A stretch of DNA of 64,000 bases from Avena insularis (Eukaryota; Streptophyta; Magnoliopsida; Poales; Poaceae): NCBI GenBank assembly GCA_023614405.1, contig CM042697.1, positions 471,554,792 through 471,618,791 on the forward strand, read 5' to 3'. Position numbers and translations under genes: made by a program. Each line of letters begins with the position of its first letter. Position 1 is the first letter of the stretch. Below, piece after piece: positions 33,689 to 46,451 of this stretch. The notes beneath the pieces were generated by a model. That model was given only the letters and a program-made list of their open reading frames with translations. It made no database searches and was not told where the DNA came from.

Positions 33689-36600
33689 TTATATTGTGAT
33701 GTATCTAACACCCATGGAGTTCTGGTGTAGATCATGTTTTGCTCTAGGGAGAGTTTTAGTCAACGGATCTGCTACATTGAGATCCGTATGTACTTTACAA
33801 ATCTTTATATCTCCATCCTTGACATGCTCGGATGGAGTGAAACCGCGCTTAATATGCTTGGAATGCTTGTGAGACCTTGGCTCTTTGGCATTGGCAATGG
33901 CACCATTGTTGTCACAATACATCACCATTGGGTCCAACGCTGCAGCCACACCTAGTTCGGATATGAACTCCTTCATCCAAATCGCTTCGAGCCGCTTCAA
34001 GCAGCAACATATTCGACCTCGTTGTTGATCCCGCCACCACAGGTTGTTTGGAGCTCCTCCAACTAACCGCTCGCCATTCATGAGAAATACGATCCGGATT
34101 GAGACTTAGAGTCATCCGGATCGGTGTCAAAGCTAAGCGTCGACATAACACTTAGCGACGAGCTCTTCTTCACCTCCAGATACAAGAAACATATCCTTAG
34201 TTCTTCTAAGTACTTAAGGATATTCTTGACCGCTTTCTAGTGTTCGAACACGGATCCGATTGGTACCTACTAGTAAAACTAATAGCATGTGCCACATCCG
34301 GTCTTGTACATAGCATGGCGTACATTATAGAGCCTATGGCTGAAGCATAGGGGACCTTGTCCATTATCTCTCTTTCTTCATGACGGACTTTGAGTCTTAC
34401 TCAATGTCGTGCCTTGTGTCATAGGTAAGAACCCCTTACTATCTTCCATTTTAAACTTCTTTAAAATCTTATCAAGGTATGTATTTTGCGATAGCCCTAT
34501 TAGGCGCCTAGATCTATCTCTATAGATCTTTATGCCTAATATGTATGACGCTCACCTAGGTCCTTCATTGAAAATTTTTGTTTAGATAACTTTTAACACC
34601 GTTTAAAGATCTATATCATTTCCGATCAATAATATGTCATACACATATAATATCGAAATGCCACATTGCTCCACTCACTTTCTTGTAAATACAAGCTTCT
34701 CCATAAGTTTGGACAAATCCAAACTCTTTGATCACCTCATCAAAGCGGAGATTCCAACTTCGTGATGCTTGCTTCAATCCATAGATGGATCGCTGAAGCT
34801 TGCACACCTTGTTAGCATCCTTAGGATCGACAAAACCCTTTGGTTGTATCATATACAACTCTTCTTCAATATTACCATTGAGAAACGCGGTTTTGACATC
34901 CATCGCCATATCTCATAATTGAAATATGCAGCAATTGCTAACATAACCCTAACTGACTTTAGCATCGCTACGGGAGAGAATGTCTCATCGTAGTCAACTC
35001 CTTGAATTTGTCGAAACCCCTTTGCGACAAGTCGAGCTTTATAGACGGTTATATTACCATCAACATCAGTTTTCCTTTTGAAAATCCATTTGTTCTCCAC
35101 GGCCTTTCGGTCGTGAGGTAAGTCCACCAAGTTCCAAACTTGATTTTCATACATGGATTCCATCTCGGATTTCATGGCTTCTAACCATTTGTTGGAATCC
35201 GGGCTCATCATCGCTTCTTCATACGTCGCAGGGTCATCATTTTCATCAACCATGAAATTCATGATGGATTTCCGTCTGACTCGGGGCCATTCCGCTTGAC
35301 TGCGAGGTTCGGTAGTACTCTCTTTCGGAGTTTCATGATCATTATGATTAGTTTCCTCTTCAACAGTGGAGCCAACTCCGGAACAACTTCGCGCAAGGCT
35401 ACTCGCCATACTTTGAAGAGAAGGTTCAATAACCTCTTCGAGTTCTATCTTCCGACTACTCACACCTTTCGCGAGAAACTCTTTCTCTAGAAAGGATCCA
35501 TTCTTGGCAACAAAAACCTTGCCCTCGGATCTGTGATAGAAGGAATACCCAATAGTTTCCTTAGGGTATCCTATGAAGACGCATTTTCCGCTTTGGGTTC
35601 GAGTTTATCCGGTTGAAGTTTCTTCACATAAACATCGCATCCCCAAACTTTAAGAAATGACAGCTTAGGTTTGTTTCCAAACCACAATTCATACGGTGTC
35701 TTTTCAACGGATTTAGATGGTGCCCGATTTAAAGTGAATGCAGCAGTTTCTAGTGCATAGCCCCAAAATGACAACGGCAAGTCCGTCAGAGACATCATAG
35801 ATCGAACCATATCTAATAAAGTACGATTACGACGTTCCGACACACCATTTCGCTGTGGTGTTCCGGCAGGTGTGAGTTGTGAAACAATTCCACACTCTTT
35901 CATGTGAGTGCTAAACACGTAACTTAGATACTCACCTCCACGGTCGGACCGTAGAAATTTGATCTTTCTATTACGATGATTTTCCACTTCATTCTGAAAT
36001 TCCTTGAACTTTTCAAAGGTTTCAGACTTGTGTTTCATCAAGTAGATATAACCGTATCTACTCAAATCATCTGTGAAAGTAACAAAATAACGATATCCAC
36101 CTCGCGCCGACACACTCATTGGACCGCATACATCAGAATATATGGTTTCCAATAAATCTGTCACCCGTTCCATTGAACCGGAAAACGGCGTTCTAGTCAT
36201 CTTGCCCATAAGGTATGGCTCACATGTATCAAATGATTCATAATCAAGTGATTCCAAAAGTCCATCCGAATGGAGCTTCTTCATGCGTTTAACGCCAATA
36301 TGACCTAGACGGCAGCGCCACATATATGCGGATATATCATCATTTAGTTTAATCCTTTTAGCATCAACATTATGAATATGTGTAACATTATTATCGAGAT
36401 CCAAAAGAAATAAACCATTCATCATCGGTGCATGACCATAAAAGATTTCATTCATATAAATGGAACAACCATTGTTCTCGGATTTAAATGAATAACCACT
36501 TCGCATCAAACACGATCCAGATACAATGTTCATGCTCGGCAGCACCAGATAACAATTATTCAAGTTTATAACTAATCCCGATGGCAAGTGGAGAGGCGTT

Positions 36601-37570
36601 AAATGACGGCGATCACATCAACGCTTGATCCATTGCCGACGCATCTTGACCTCACCTTGCTAGCGGTCGCTTGTTCCGCAGCCCCTAATTCGAGTTACAA
36701 ATATTAGCAACCGGTATCAAATACCTGGTGCTCTGCGAGCACTAGTCAAGTACACAAGAATAACATGTATATCATATATACCTTTGTTTGCCTTGCCGGC
36801 TTTCTTGTCCGCCAAATACTTGGGGCGCTTAAGCTTCGATGGCGATCCTTACAATAGTAGCACTCGGTATTAGACTTAGGTCCAACTCGGGGTTTCTTTT
36901 CAGGCACGGCAACAGGCTTGCCGCCCTTACTACCCTTCCGTTTTACCTTCTTGTCTTTCTTGAAACCAGTGTTCCTATTGATCATCAACACTTGATGTTC
37001 CTTTTGATCTCCACTTCGCAGTTTTAAGCATTGTGAAGCTCGGGAGAGACTTCTTCATGCCTTGCATATGATAGTTCATCACAAGCTCTTATAGCTAGGT
37101 GGCGAGACCGAACACGATGGATGCCTAAGTCAATGGGAATCGATATTCCCAAGGACACAAGCTTATCGGTAACGAATTGACATCTTGAGTACATGCTCAC
37201 TAACGGAGTTGTGCTCTTCCATCATGCAGCTAAAGAACTTTTCTTAAGCGTTGTAGCTCTCTACAGCAGCATGTGTGTCGAAAATCATTTTCAACTCACC
37301 CATTGTATCAAAAGCATTGCCATTTTCAAACGCTTTCAAGTTCGGCTCTAGCCCATACAATATGCCGCAATGAACTAAGTTGTGGTCCTCTGACGAGTCG
37401 ATAGACATTCTTCTCCTCGTCGGGGCATCATCTAAAGGTGGGGGCCTAACGGCGCTTCTAGCACATATTGCTTTTGTGCAGCAGAGAGGATAATCCTCAA
37501 ATTCATGGCCCATTCGGTAAAGTTTCTACCGTTCGTTGCAAGTTTCTCTTTCTCCATGAACACATTGAAA
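33689..37570 (-). pseudogene. Copia gag-pol remnant
   Basis: In coding order: gag piece (37513-37244), zinc knuckle ECYYCKDRH (about 36870), protease-end and GAG-pre-integrase plus integrase (36587-35571; WRCRLGHIGVKRM, DLSRYGYIYLMKHKSE, SDRGGEYLS, GTPQRNGVSERRNRTLLDM), linker and start of reverse transcriptase (35463-34849; KWIFKRKTDVDGN, ARLVAKGFRQ, DYDETFSPVA), RT middle (34909-34637; DVKTAFLNGNIEEELY, LQRSIYGLKQASRSW) and RNase H (34081-33689; CDNNGAIA, HTDLNVADPLTK). The YVDD region and the rest of RT are too decayed to follow (about 34080-34640). Multiple frameshifts and stops make it inactive. Confidence 0.9.
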
Positions 37571-38622
37571 TTAAAAGCAGGTGGTGCCATCTACAACAGA
37601 ATTTGTAAAGTTTAGACTAAGTGTATGATAGATTGAGTTCAACTAATCCATATTACGAATGAACTCCCACTCAAAACGACATCCTCGTGCCTTTTGGTGA
37701 TTACATGAACCAAATCCACTACACCAAGTCCGATCATCACGTGAGTCGGTGTAGCTTCAAAGCGAGCATCAAATGGGCATCATATCAACTATATGACTCA
37801 TGCTTAACCTTTCGTCCGTGTAACGAGGCCATGTCATACATGCTAGGCTCGCCAAGTTAGAACCTTAGTATTCGCGTGTAACTGTTTTACACCAAATATG
37901 GTCGTGGATCCAAGAACACCCGATCATCACGTGATGTCTTGGAGCGACGAAAACATAATCGGTGCATACTAAAGGAAGAACACATTCTTATCTTGATATT
38001 TAAAAGAGGGATCATCTTATTATGCTAACAAAGCGCTAAACAAGCAATATAAGATGCTATCAAGCATCACATGTTTATTAGTGAAATGATATGGTTCCCG
38101 CATATGATCTCTATCATGTGCACCGTGGTATGATCACCATCATACCTATATGTGTAAGTCCAAGGTCTATGGAGATTACACGTTATGTATGTTGTAAGAG
38201 TATCATCTCATACTTCTACTTACAACATCACCATATCATAACACTAGCCCAGCAACAATCTAAACTAGACGCTTCTAATTTATCCATTGCAAGTTTTACG
38301 TGGCTTAGGGCTTTCGAGATAGAACCGTTCTTACCTACGAACATGAACCACACCGAGGATAACCAAATTGTTGACAATTCGTTGCAAAATAGATATTGAC
38401 TATAGTAGGAGAGACAGACACCCGCTAGCCACTTATGCAAACTAGTTGCATGTCAAGCGTGGAACAGGTCTCATGTGCGAGGACATGTAAAGTTTGTCCG
38501 GGCCGCTTCATCCCACTATGCTACCAATATCCAAAATTACAACAAAGGAGCAACAACATGATCATCATCACCCACATACTCATATGTGTACTACCCGTGT
38601 AATGTATCTACGCATAGATCCG

Positions 38623-38634
38623 GCTCTGATACCA
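38623..38634 (-). other. Primer binding site (tRNA-iMet)
   Basis: TGGTATCAGAGC on the minus strand starts two bases inside the LTR end and matches the 3' end of plant initiator methionine tRNA, the usual Copia minus-strand primer. Confidence 0.9.
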
Positions 38635-41600
38635 CTGTAGGGTTCGCAGCATAGAAAACAAAAATTTTCCTACGATGGGAAGTATGTACCAAGATCTATC
38701 TACTAGATACAAACAACGGGCGGATGTATATCCATAGAGAATATACCCTTGAAGACCGACAAAGCTTAACGAGTTCAACTCGTGGTTGATGTAGACGATC
38801 TCTTGCCGATCTCAAGATCGAGAGGAAGTCCTAGCGCCGCAAAGCAGCAGCGCATCCGTGCTCGCACACGCAAAGACAGGGCAACCTCCGCCTCCTCGCT
38901 CCAGCGATGCAGCACAACCCTTTCTTGCCGAATAGCCACTGGGAACATGTATCTCGCTAGTCCGAGACCATGGGGATAAATTCTAGAGGGAGAGAGATCC
39001 TTCACGAGGAGGTGTGAGAGACAAGTGAGGAGGGGCTCCTTTTATAGGAGGAGGGGGAACCCAAGGGGTGGCAGCATGGGGCTGCCCCCTTGCCCTCCCC
39101 TCTTCATGTGGGTGGACACTCCACTCACAAAATTCCTTTAAATTCCCTCCACTCAAAAGTCCACTCAAATTCCCATTAAATTTCCACCAAATTTAATGCA
39201 AACTCTCATTAAATAAAACTCTTTTATTTTATTCATAATTTTGTCAATTACTTTAATGACAAACATTCACAAATAACCCCTTGCTAGAATTCCATTTCAC
39301 ATGCATAACCACTTTATGCAATTTCACCCGAAAACCTGTTTCGGTATCTAGTGAAATAAATTCATGCGCTTGTTTATTCTTTCGGCATGAAACATTTGCT
39401 CCAACTAGATGCCAGTGTCCCTTAAGTGTGTCACCCTACAGTTCGTGAATAATGCGGACATGATCGAGACCCTTCTCCGATCAATAATCAGTAGCGGGAC
39501 CTGGAGATCCATACTGACTCCCACACATTCAACGATGACTTTTCCTGTGATCGTCGGAACCTTTTACGCTTGTATCTTAATCCCTTTGTTTCACGATATA
39601 TTACATGTCCGAGATTCGATCATCGGTATCTCCATACCTAGTTTGATCTAGTTACTGGCATGCACTCTTTTCTCGTTTCCATGATATAACATTCTAGTGA
39701 TCAAATCACTTGCTTGCAAGCTAACCAATATGATATCACCGAGAGGGCCCAGAGAATATCTATCCTTCATAGGTATGAACAAATTCCACTCTTGATCCAT
39801 GATTCTCAACATAACACTTTAGTAGCTTTGAAGCCATCTTTATAATCACCCAGTTACGGAGTGACGTTTGATATCAACAAGAAACTCTTCCGGTGTTAGT
39901 GATTGGCATGATCTCATGGTCTAAGGATTAGGATTACTTCGTAGTTTGTTTATAGCAATATAAACTCAATGACTTTGATCGTAATGCTATACTTCGGATG
40001 AATGTTCATCACACCATTACACTAATGTTGTGATCTCGTTATTAACAACATCCAATGTCTATGATCAGGAAACCGTGATCATCTTGTTAATCAACGAACT
40101 AGTTTATGAGAGAGGCATAACTAGGAACTTTCCGTTTGTTTATTAAACACACATGTATTAACGTTTCCGTATTAATACAATTGTAGCATGCAAAATAAAC
40201 ATCTATCATATACTTGGAATACACATAATAAACATTTTATTATTGCCTCTCAGGGCATATTCCGTTCATGAGTTGTAGAGCGCCACAAACTAGCAGCACG
40301 TTCGTGCTCGGGCACACGTCCGGCTTGACAACAACCTCCGGGCCCTCGATCCAGCAGAGCAGCGGAAGCAACAGATCCCCAGAGAAACTACCAGAACATG
40401 TTCATCGCTAGTAAGAACATGGGAACCACTAGAGGGAGATAGGAGAGATCCTTCACAAGGTTTGGTGTGAGAGGAGCACCACCACTCCTTATATAGGGGA
40501 CGGGGAATCCCCAATGGGCATGGACGGCGGCAAAGGTGGTGCCCCCGCCTCTCCCTTCATCATGTGAGTTCAAGTCCACTCACTTTGCCATTAATTTCCA
40601 CTAAAATAAATGAAAACTCTCATTAAATAAAAACAATTTATTTATTTATATTAATATTTTTCAATTACTTTAATTAACAAACATTTATATAAACCCCCTT
40701 GCATATCCAATATTACATCTGAAACAGATTTCAGCGATTTACCTTGAAACATTTCCGTTGCTCCTCGAAATAATTCCAACACTTTCAAAACCTTTCGTTG
40801 ATATATAATATATCTGGCCATTAGTGTCGGCGCACCTTAAGTGTGTCACCCTATGGTTCGTGAATAATATTGATAAGATCGAGACACCTCTCCGATCAAT
40901 AATCAACAGCGAGACCTAGAGATCCGTACTAACTCCCACACATTCAATGATGACTCTTGTAATCGTGACAACCATAAACAGTGAAACAAAATCTCTTTGT
41001 CTCTCGATATATTACTTGTTCGAGATTCGATCATCGATATCAACCATACCTAGTTTGATCTCGTTGCCGACAAGTACTCTTTACTCGTTCAGTGATATGA
41101 CATCCTTTATGACCTAGTCACATGCTTGCAAGCGGTGTCGATGTGATATCATCGAGAGGGCTTAGAGTATATCTCTCCTTTATTAGGATGGACAAATCTC
41201 ACTCTTGATCCATGAGCCTCTACATAACACTTTTGGAGTACCTGAACCCACCTTCATAGTCAGCATGTTGATGTTATGAAAGTACTCTTTCGGTGTTAGC
41301 GATTGACATGATCTCATGGTCTAAGGATTAGGTTTACTTTGTATGAGATGTTATAGCAATGTAAACATAATGACTTGATCGTATTGCTATACTTTGGGTG
41401 CATGTTCATCACATCATTCTTCTAATATTGTGATCCTGTTATTAACAACATCCAATGTTCATGATCAGGAAACCTTGATTATTAGTTAATCAACGAGATA
41501 GTTATATGAGAGGCTTAACTAGGAACTCTTAGTTTGTTTATTAAACAAACATGCATTAATATTTCCATTTAACACAATTATAACATGAAAAATAAACATT

Positions 41601-41846
41601 TATCATAAACATGGAATATGATAATAACTATTTTATTATTGACTATCGGGCATATTCCCTTCACATATTGCAAATTCCTCCCAACACGGACGATCTTGCC
41701 TCTAAAATGGAAGCTGTGGTTCAAAATCTTTGTTGGATCCATGACTACACTGGAATAAAACAACAATAGCACTCAACTCTGCTAATTTGAACAATATCAA
41801 CGCACCAAAATTCATTCCTAATCATACTAAAATGGAACCTGACAAG

Positions 41847-43022
41847 TGTTTATTAATTTGTTTTTGGTATTTTTTATTTAGTTTTCATCCATGGCCCTTA
41901 CAATTCTATTTGGATGATTGTTCATGGCTTTCCTTACTATGAAGTTTGATTGGTTTACAATTTTGTTTTATCATGTTTCAAATTCTGGGAGTTATAGGCT
42001 TCTTGGTAGAATGCAATGCCTTGAGAAATCCTTTGGTGATTGTTAATGTTTAGTGGTTCCTACGGCTTCTATTGGATTATATTTTTGATTGGTGATGATT
42101 TGGTTTTCTGTATTTCTACATGTTCCTGGTAGAATCCTGAGCCTGGGGTTTTTCTTTGGTTAAATATCTTATATTCCGATACCTAGCATTCCTATTGGTT
42201 TGGTTTTCCTATAAGATCTAGTTGAGATTGTTGGTAGATGACTACCAGGTTACTAATTATTATCAACTAAAGTTGGTGACAGTTCTTAGGTACTATTGTG
42301 ATTCATTCTACAGGTTTTTGAGCTCTGCTGTTGGGTTCAAATGTTCATAGTGAATCACTATTTTGATTTATCTTATTCTGGTCTTTGGTTTGTTCATTTG
42401 CTTCCTGGCTCAAAGTTTAGTATTTATTCCTAGACTCTTATATAAGGATTCTTACATAAAATGGTTTTGTCTTAGGGCAGAACCAACATTTGAACACTAA
42501 CTAGTGTTTTCTTTGTTCTTTATGTTCACTGGTTTGAATATCAAGAGTTTGGATCAAGACTAAGAAGATTTATAGCATAGTCTGGGTTTCTAGATTAGGC
42601 TTTTATTTTATTTTAGTTACAATTGTAATCCTGGATCATGTACTCATATTCAATATGAATAAATATCACATTCTATTATTCTTTACCGATTGTATCTGTG
42701 TATTGCTGTGATTTAATATTTGAATGAAATATTCATATTCCATCCCTTGTGATTTATGTTCAAGTGTGTGGAATTTGAATTTTGAATTCAAGTTTGACTT
42801 AGGTCAAATTCTATTATGAACTTATTCAAATTATTTAAAGTTTAGTATTTGAATGTGGTCTCAATTTCCAGCAACCTTTTGGTTGCTAACAACCTCACTA
42901 GAACCATATTCAAATAAGTTATGAAAAATATCAATTTGACCCTAAATTCTAAATACATGCTATGCACAATCTCACTTCACATATCTACCCTTTCCTATAA
43001 TATATATCCCTGGGGCATTACA
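41847..43022 (-). mobile_element. Probable Gypsy-type LTR, solo
   Basis: On the minus strand this begins TGTAATGCCCCAGGG, a start common in grass Gypsy LTRs, followed by a TATA-like tatatatta. The low-coordinate end is placed at a TG (41847) that would give a 1.18-kb TG...CA unit. ACAAG lies immediately left of it and recurs two bases beyond the right end, an imperfect target duplication. No coding sequence is seen. The insertion separates the MULE start codon from its promoter side. Confidence 0.45.
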
Positions 43023-43300
43023 ATACAAGAGTAGCAGCGCGACATCGACAACCCAACTATTCTAGATGAGCGCGAGGTAGAGCCTTGCGCTGCGACCGAG
43101 CTTGCCATCGACAACCCAACCATCGGAGTCCTGGTTTCACAGGGTGTCGTGTCGTCCCGCACACAGCTACGCTGCGGGAGGATCCTCCGAGATGAATGAA
43201 ACCCATATTCGTAGCGTTCGTTGATGACTTGACCATTTTGGTTCACCGGTTTGAGAAATCGGAAAGAACAAGGTGTCCGCCGAGTCATGGCGGCATTACC
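43023..43300. other. Short unassigned segment
   Basis: GC-balanced sequence with a repeated acatcgacaacccaac motif (43043 and 43108). No recognised gene or element end. Confidence 0.4.
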
Positions 43301-44627
43301 TGTTAGAAATAATGGGGCTAATCCATTTAGGCCCATGTGTATTTCAGATTTTCTCTAAATCTCAAAGCCCAAATATGTGGCAGCCCATATATGTTTGGGC
43401 CCATGTTTGTGGCAGCTCACATGGGAGTGGAGTGGGAGCTAAAGTTTAGTCCCACATGGAAAATTGGAGGAGAGTTGCACCACCTTATAAGGTGGAGTGT
43501 TGCACCACTTTGTAAGTGAGTGGCAATAAGAGAGATACACACACGCACTCCTTCGACGACGTCGCTCGCGACGCCGTCATTTCGCTTGTCCACGTCACAG
43601 CAGCGCCTTGGTTATGGGTTGCGGGTTGCGGGAATCTCGCCGAGCTGAGTTTTATTTTGCTGCTCAGGAAAATTGACAGACGTGTCAAACGGTTAGCTTA
43701 TTCGGGTCGCTCCCGGATCGTGGGCTACTGTAACCGACCCGAATGTGCGTAACGTGGACTCGGCCCACGTTCGTCTCCGTTAGGGTTTCCTGAGCCGCTC
43801 TATATAAAGTCCTGCGCGGCTATCGCCACAACACGACCGAAAACCAATCCAGGGTTTTGCCATCCTCTCTACTTGCGCCGTCACCGTAGTCTACTCCATC
43901 CCGCTTACCGGCGTGCACCGGCGGACGGGAGAGCAGGTCTCCGGAACCACTCGCCCTTGTGATCCATGCGGAGAGGCGAATAAGGTTTTTGGGAAGCGCC
44001 CGCCGACGCTCGAAGTTCTCCATCACGGGCCGTCTTCCATCCAAGTCAGCGGTGCTGCCTACCGCCTTAAATGCCATCTGCTTCGATCAGTCTTTTCCAA
44101 AGTTTCTACTACGACAACCGAACGGTACGTGCTACGTGCTTCTGTTTGGTTATTCATCATGTTCTGCGAGTACATGTTAAACTGCTGTTTGTTTTCGATC
44201 ATTCTGTTGTTTAGTACATCTAGTATGTTCGAGTTACATGAGCTAGTAGCTGGTTTTGTCATGATTTATATTCTGAAATTAATCGTGGAAATCTATTATC
44301 TATTATATACTAAAAGCAATATAAGGGTGTTTTTCGAGGCATTAGGTTGATCCACATCAGCTCAATTATTTGGATGGTTGGATCTAAAATTTGTGGTTAG
44401 GATTTAGTAGTAAACTAATAGTCACGTAACTTTATGTTCCCATTTGACACGTTCGATTCTGTACATATATATCTCCAAAGGGAACCGCCACACCATATGA
44501 AACTAGATGACCGGTTGATGTTAGTAGTTTTTTTAATTACACGTATCTACCTATGACTCTAGGTGTGTCCGATTAATTGAAAAGTTAACACAGCCCACGA
44601 CTACTGACGTTTGACATGGCATTCTGG

Positions 44628-44990
44628 CGCAGGACTACAGAACGTCTGATGATTTGGACCGGGAGGAGTACTACACAAACGCTGTCAGCCACGACGTGTT
44701 GTTCGGCTCCGATGCGGTTCTCATGGCATCGAAGGAGACGGCGAGAATGATGATGGATAATGCGTCTGTGGAAAAGCAAGTTCGTGGGGGCGATGGTGAA
44801 GATGGTCGCCGTCTTGGTCAAGACCAGCGCTGAGGGTGAGATTAGGAAGAAGTGCTGTGAAGCAGTCGGCCTGCTTCAGGCCAATTGGCCAATACGGGTC
44901 CCAGCTGTCTCACGCGCCGACGTTCAGTCGGTTTGCTCCAGGCCGACTGGTCCAATCGGCCTCCTTCAGGCCGACAAAGTACTATTTTTG
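44628..44990 (+). pseudogene. Exon-like gene fragment inside the Helitron
   Basis: A splice-acceptor-like tggcgcag is followed by an open, GC-richer stretch reading DYRTSDDLDREEYYTNAVSH and VLFGSDAVLMASKETARMMM, then after a shift FVGAMVKMVAVLVKTSAEGE. I do not recognise the source gene. Codon use differs from the AT-rich flanks, as for a captured exon. It runs into three imperfect copies of a gtcggcctgcttcaggcc hairpin unit (44869-44982). Confidence 0.4.
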
Positions 44991-46443
44991 TAAAATGTTA
45001 AAAACGTGTAATAGATCTAGAGAATATTAAAAAAAATATATTATTTAAAAAAAATCGCCAAATATTAAGCACATGAAACTGATAGAAGGCTCTTAGTTTA
45101 ATTGATAAATTTTGGCTGCGTGGAGCCCAAAATTTCAACAAAAAAAAGAGTCAATAATGAGATCTATAAGTGTCCAAAGTAGGTATTTTTTGGTGGATTA
45201 CATATAAATGTTGGAATTATACACTAGAGGCAATAATAAAGATGTTATTATTATAATTCTTGTTCATGATAATGTTTATATTCCATGCTAGAATTGTATT
45301 AAGCGAAAACTTTAATACTTGTGTGATTTGTGAACAACACCGTGTCCCTAGTACGCCTCTATGGACTAGCTCATTGATTAATGATGGTTAAGGTTTCCTA
45401 AACATGGACATGAGTTGTCGATTAATAATGAGATCATATCATTGGGAGAATGATATGATGGACATACCCAAACTAAGCGAAGCAATTAGATCGTGTCATC
45501 GTGTTCATCTTTGCGAAGCTTTTCTTATGTCAAATATTGTATTCCTTAGACCATGAGATAATACAACTCCCTGGTATCGGAAGAAAGCTTTGAGGTCATC
45601 AAACGTCATCCTATGAGAGGGTGATCATAAAGGTGTCTCTCAGGTGATCGGAAAGTACCTGTTGGGTTGTATGTATCGAGATGGGATTTGTCCCTCCAAA
45701 GTCGGAGAGATATACTTCGGGCCCACTCGGTAATCGATATCAACACCGCTTGCAAGCATGTGGTTAAGGAGTTGATCACAAAGTGATATCGGATTACGGA
45801 ACGAGTAAAGTACTTGCTGTGAACGAGATTGAACTAGGTATGACGGTACCGACGATCTAATCTCGGGCAAGTAAAATATCGCGAGACGAAGGGAATATAT
45901 ATATGGGATTGATTGAATCCTGGCATCGTGGTTCATCCGATATGATCATCGATGAATGTGTGGGAGTCAATATGGGTTTCAGACCCTGTTGATTATTGAT
46001 AGAAGATCATGTCCGCATGTTCTCGAACCCGAAGGGTCACACATAACGTGTCTCGCTAGGATAGATTGGATAATTGGTTTATGAGTTTTGTTTGGAGTCT
46101 CGGATGGGATCCGGGACATCACGAGAGGTTCAGAATGGTCCAGAGAATAAGATTCATATAAGGCGGCAGTTTTTGGAGTTGAATTGTTCCGGTTAATCGG
46201 TATTGTCGAAGCTTCTAGAACCTTCCGGAGGGGGACCAACGTGGTCCCACCTGTCGGGAGGGGGCATGGTCCTATGAGGGAGTGCCCTGGACGCATTGGG
46301 CCAGGGGCACAAGGCCCCATAGGGCCCAGCCGGCCAAACAAGGGGAAACCCTAGTTTGGAGCTTCTAGAAGGGGGGTTTCCTTGCCCCTCCTCCTCCTCC
46401 TTGGCCGCCTAGGCTTGGGGAGGGGCTAGGGCTGGCGCCCCTC

Positions 46444-46451
46444 TATATATA
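46444..46451 (+). promoter_or_regulatory. TATA box of the 5' LTR promoter
   Basis: TATATATA lies in the centre of a palindromic cccctctatatatagaggg, about 440 bp before the primer site. The matching place in the 3' LTR lacks the palindrome. Confidence 0.6.

Larger units (their letters stand above)
32008..40268 (-). mobile_element. Full-length Copia LTR retrotransposon (BARE/Angela-like), TSD TGAGT
   Basis: Two LTRs, 32008-33656 and 38636-40268, start tgtagggttcgcagc and end atattc(c/g)(c/g)ttca, that is TG...CA in each strand sense. TGAGT flanks both sides (32003-32007, 40269-40273). The internal region lies between a polypurine tract (minus gcaagtggaagac, 33657-33672) and a primer site (minus TGGTATCAGAGC, 38634-38623) complementary to initiator tRNA-Met. 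The LTRs differ by scattered substitutions and small indels, so the insertion is not recent. Confidence 0.95.
31820..41663 (-). mobile_element. Copia-type solo LTR, interrupted by a full-length relative
   Basis: The outer parts (about 31820-32007 and 40274-41663) together make a roughly 1.6-kb LTR related to, but clearly diverged from, the LTRs of the element inside it. It ends gggcatattcccttca at 41663, the reverse of the tgaagggaatatgccc start. The interior is the Copia element at 32008-40268, whose 5-bp duplication TGAGT is part of this LTR. No internal domain of its own is present. The left boundary is approximate, and the outer TSD was not found. Confidence 0.65.
28335..41742 (-). pseudogene. 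Mutator-like (MULE) transposase N-terminal half, split by nested LTR elements
   Basis: Three blocks read in order on the minus strand. Block 1 (41742-41664) starts MDPTKILNHSFHFRGKIV, a PB1-like MULE N-terminus. Block 2 (about 31820-31400) gives WDKLSLQEVKGHL, YYFMLLGKDIVDGLVFLYDD and an acidic stretch. Block 3 (29082-28335) continues with SDSEEY, NARKFNKRMRSAKSWIG and the DNA-binding domain NKGQL...RRYEIANKRSISF...VRYKC...C.WMLYA. The gaps are exactly the inserted LTR elements. Stops between SDSEEYI and YIPHSED and between EEEND and NFDSSD fit CAG-to-TAG; one frameshift lies near 28570. The DDE catalytic domain is not found, so the element was truncated before or after the insertions. Confidence 0.75.
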
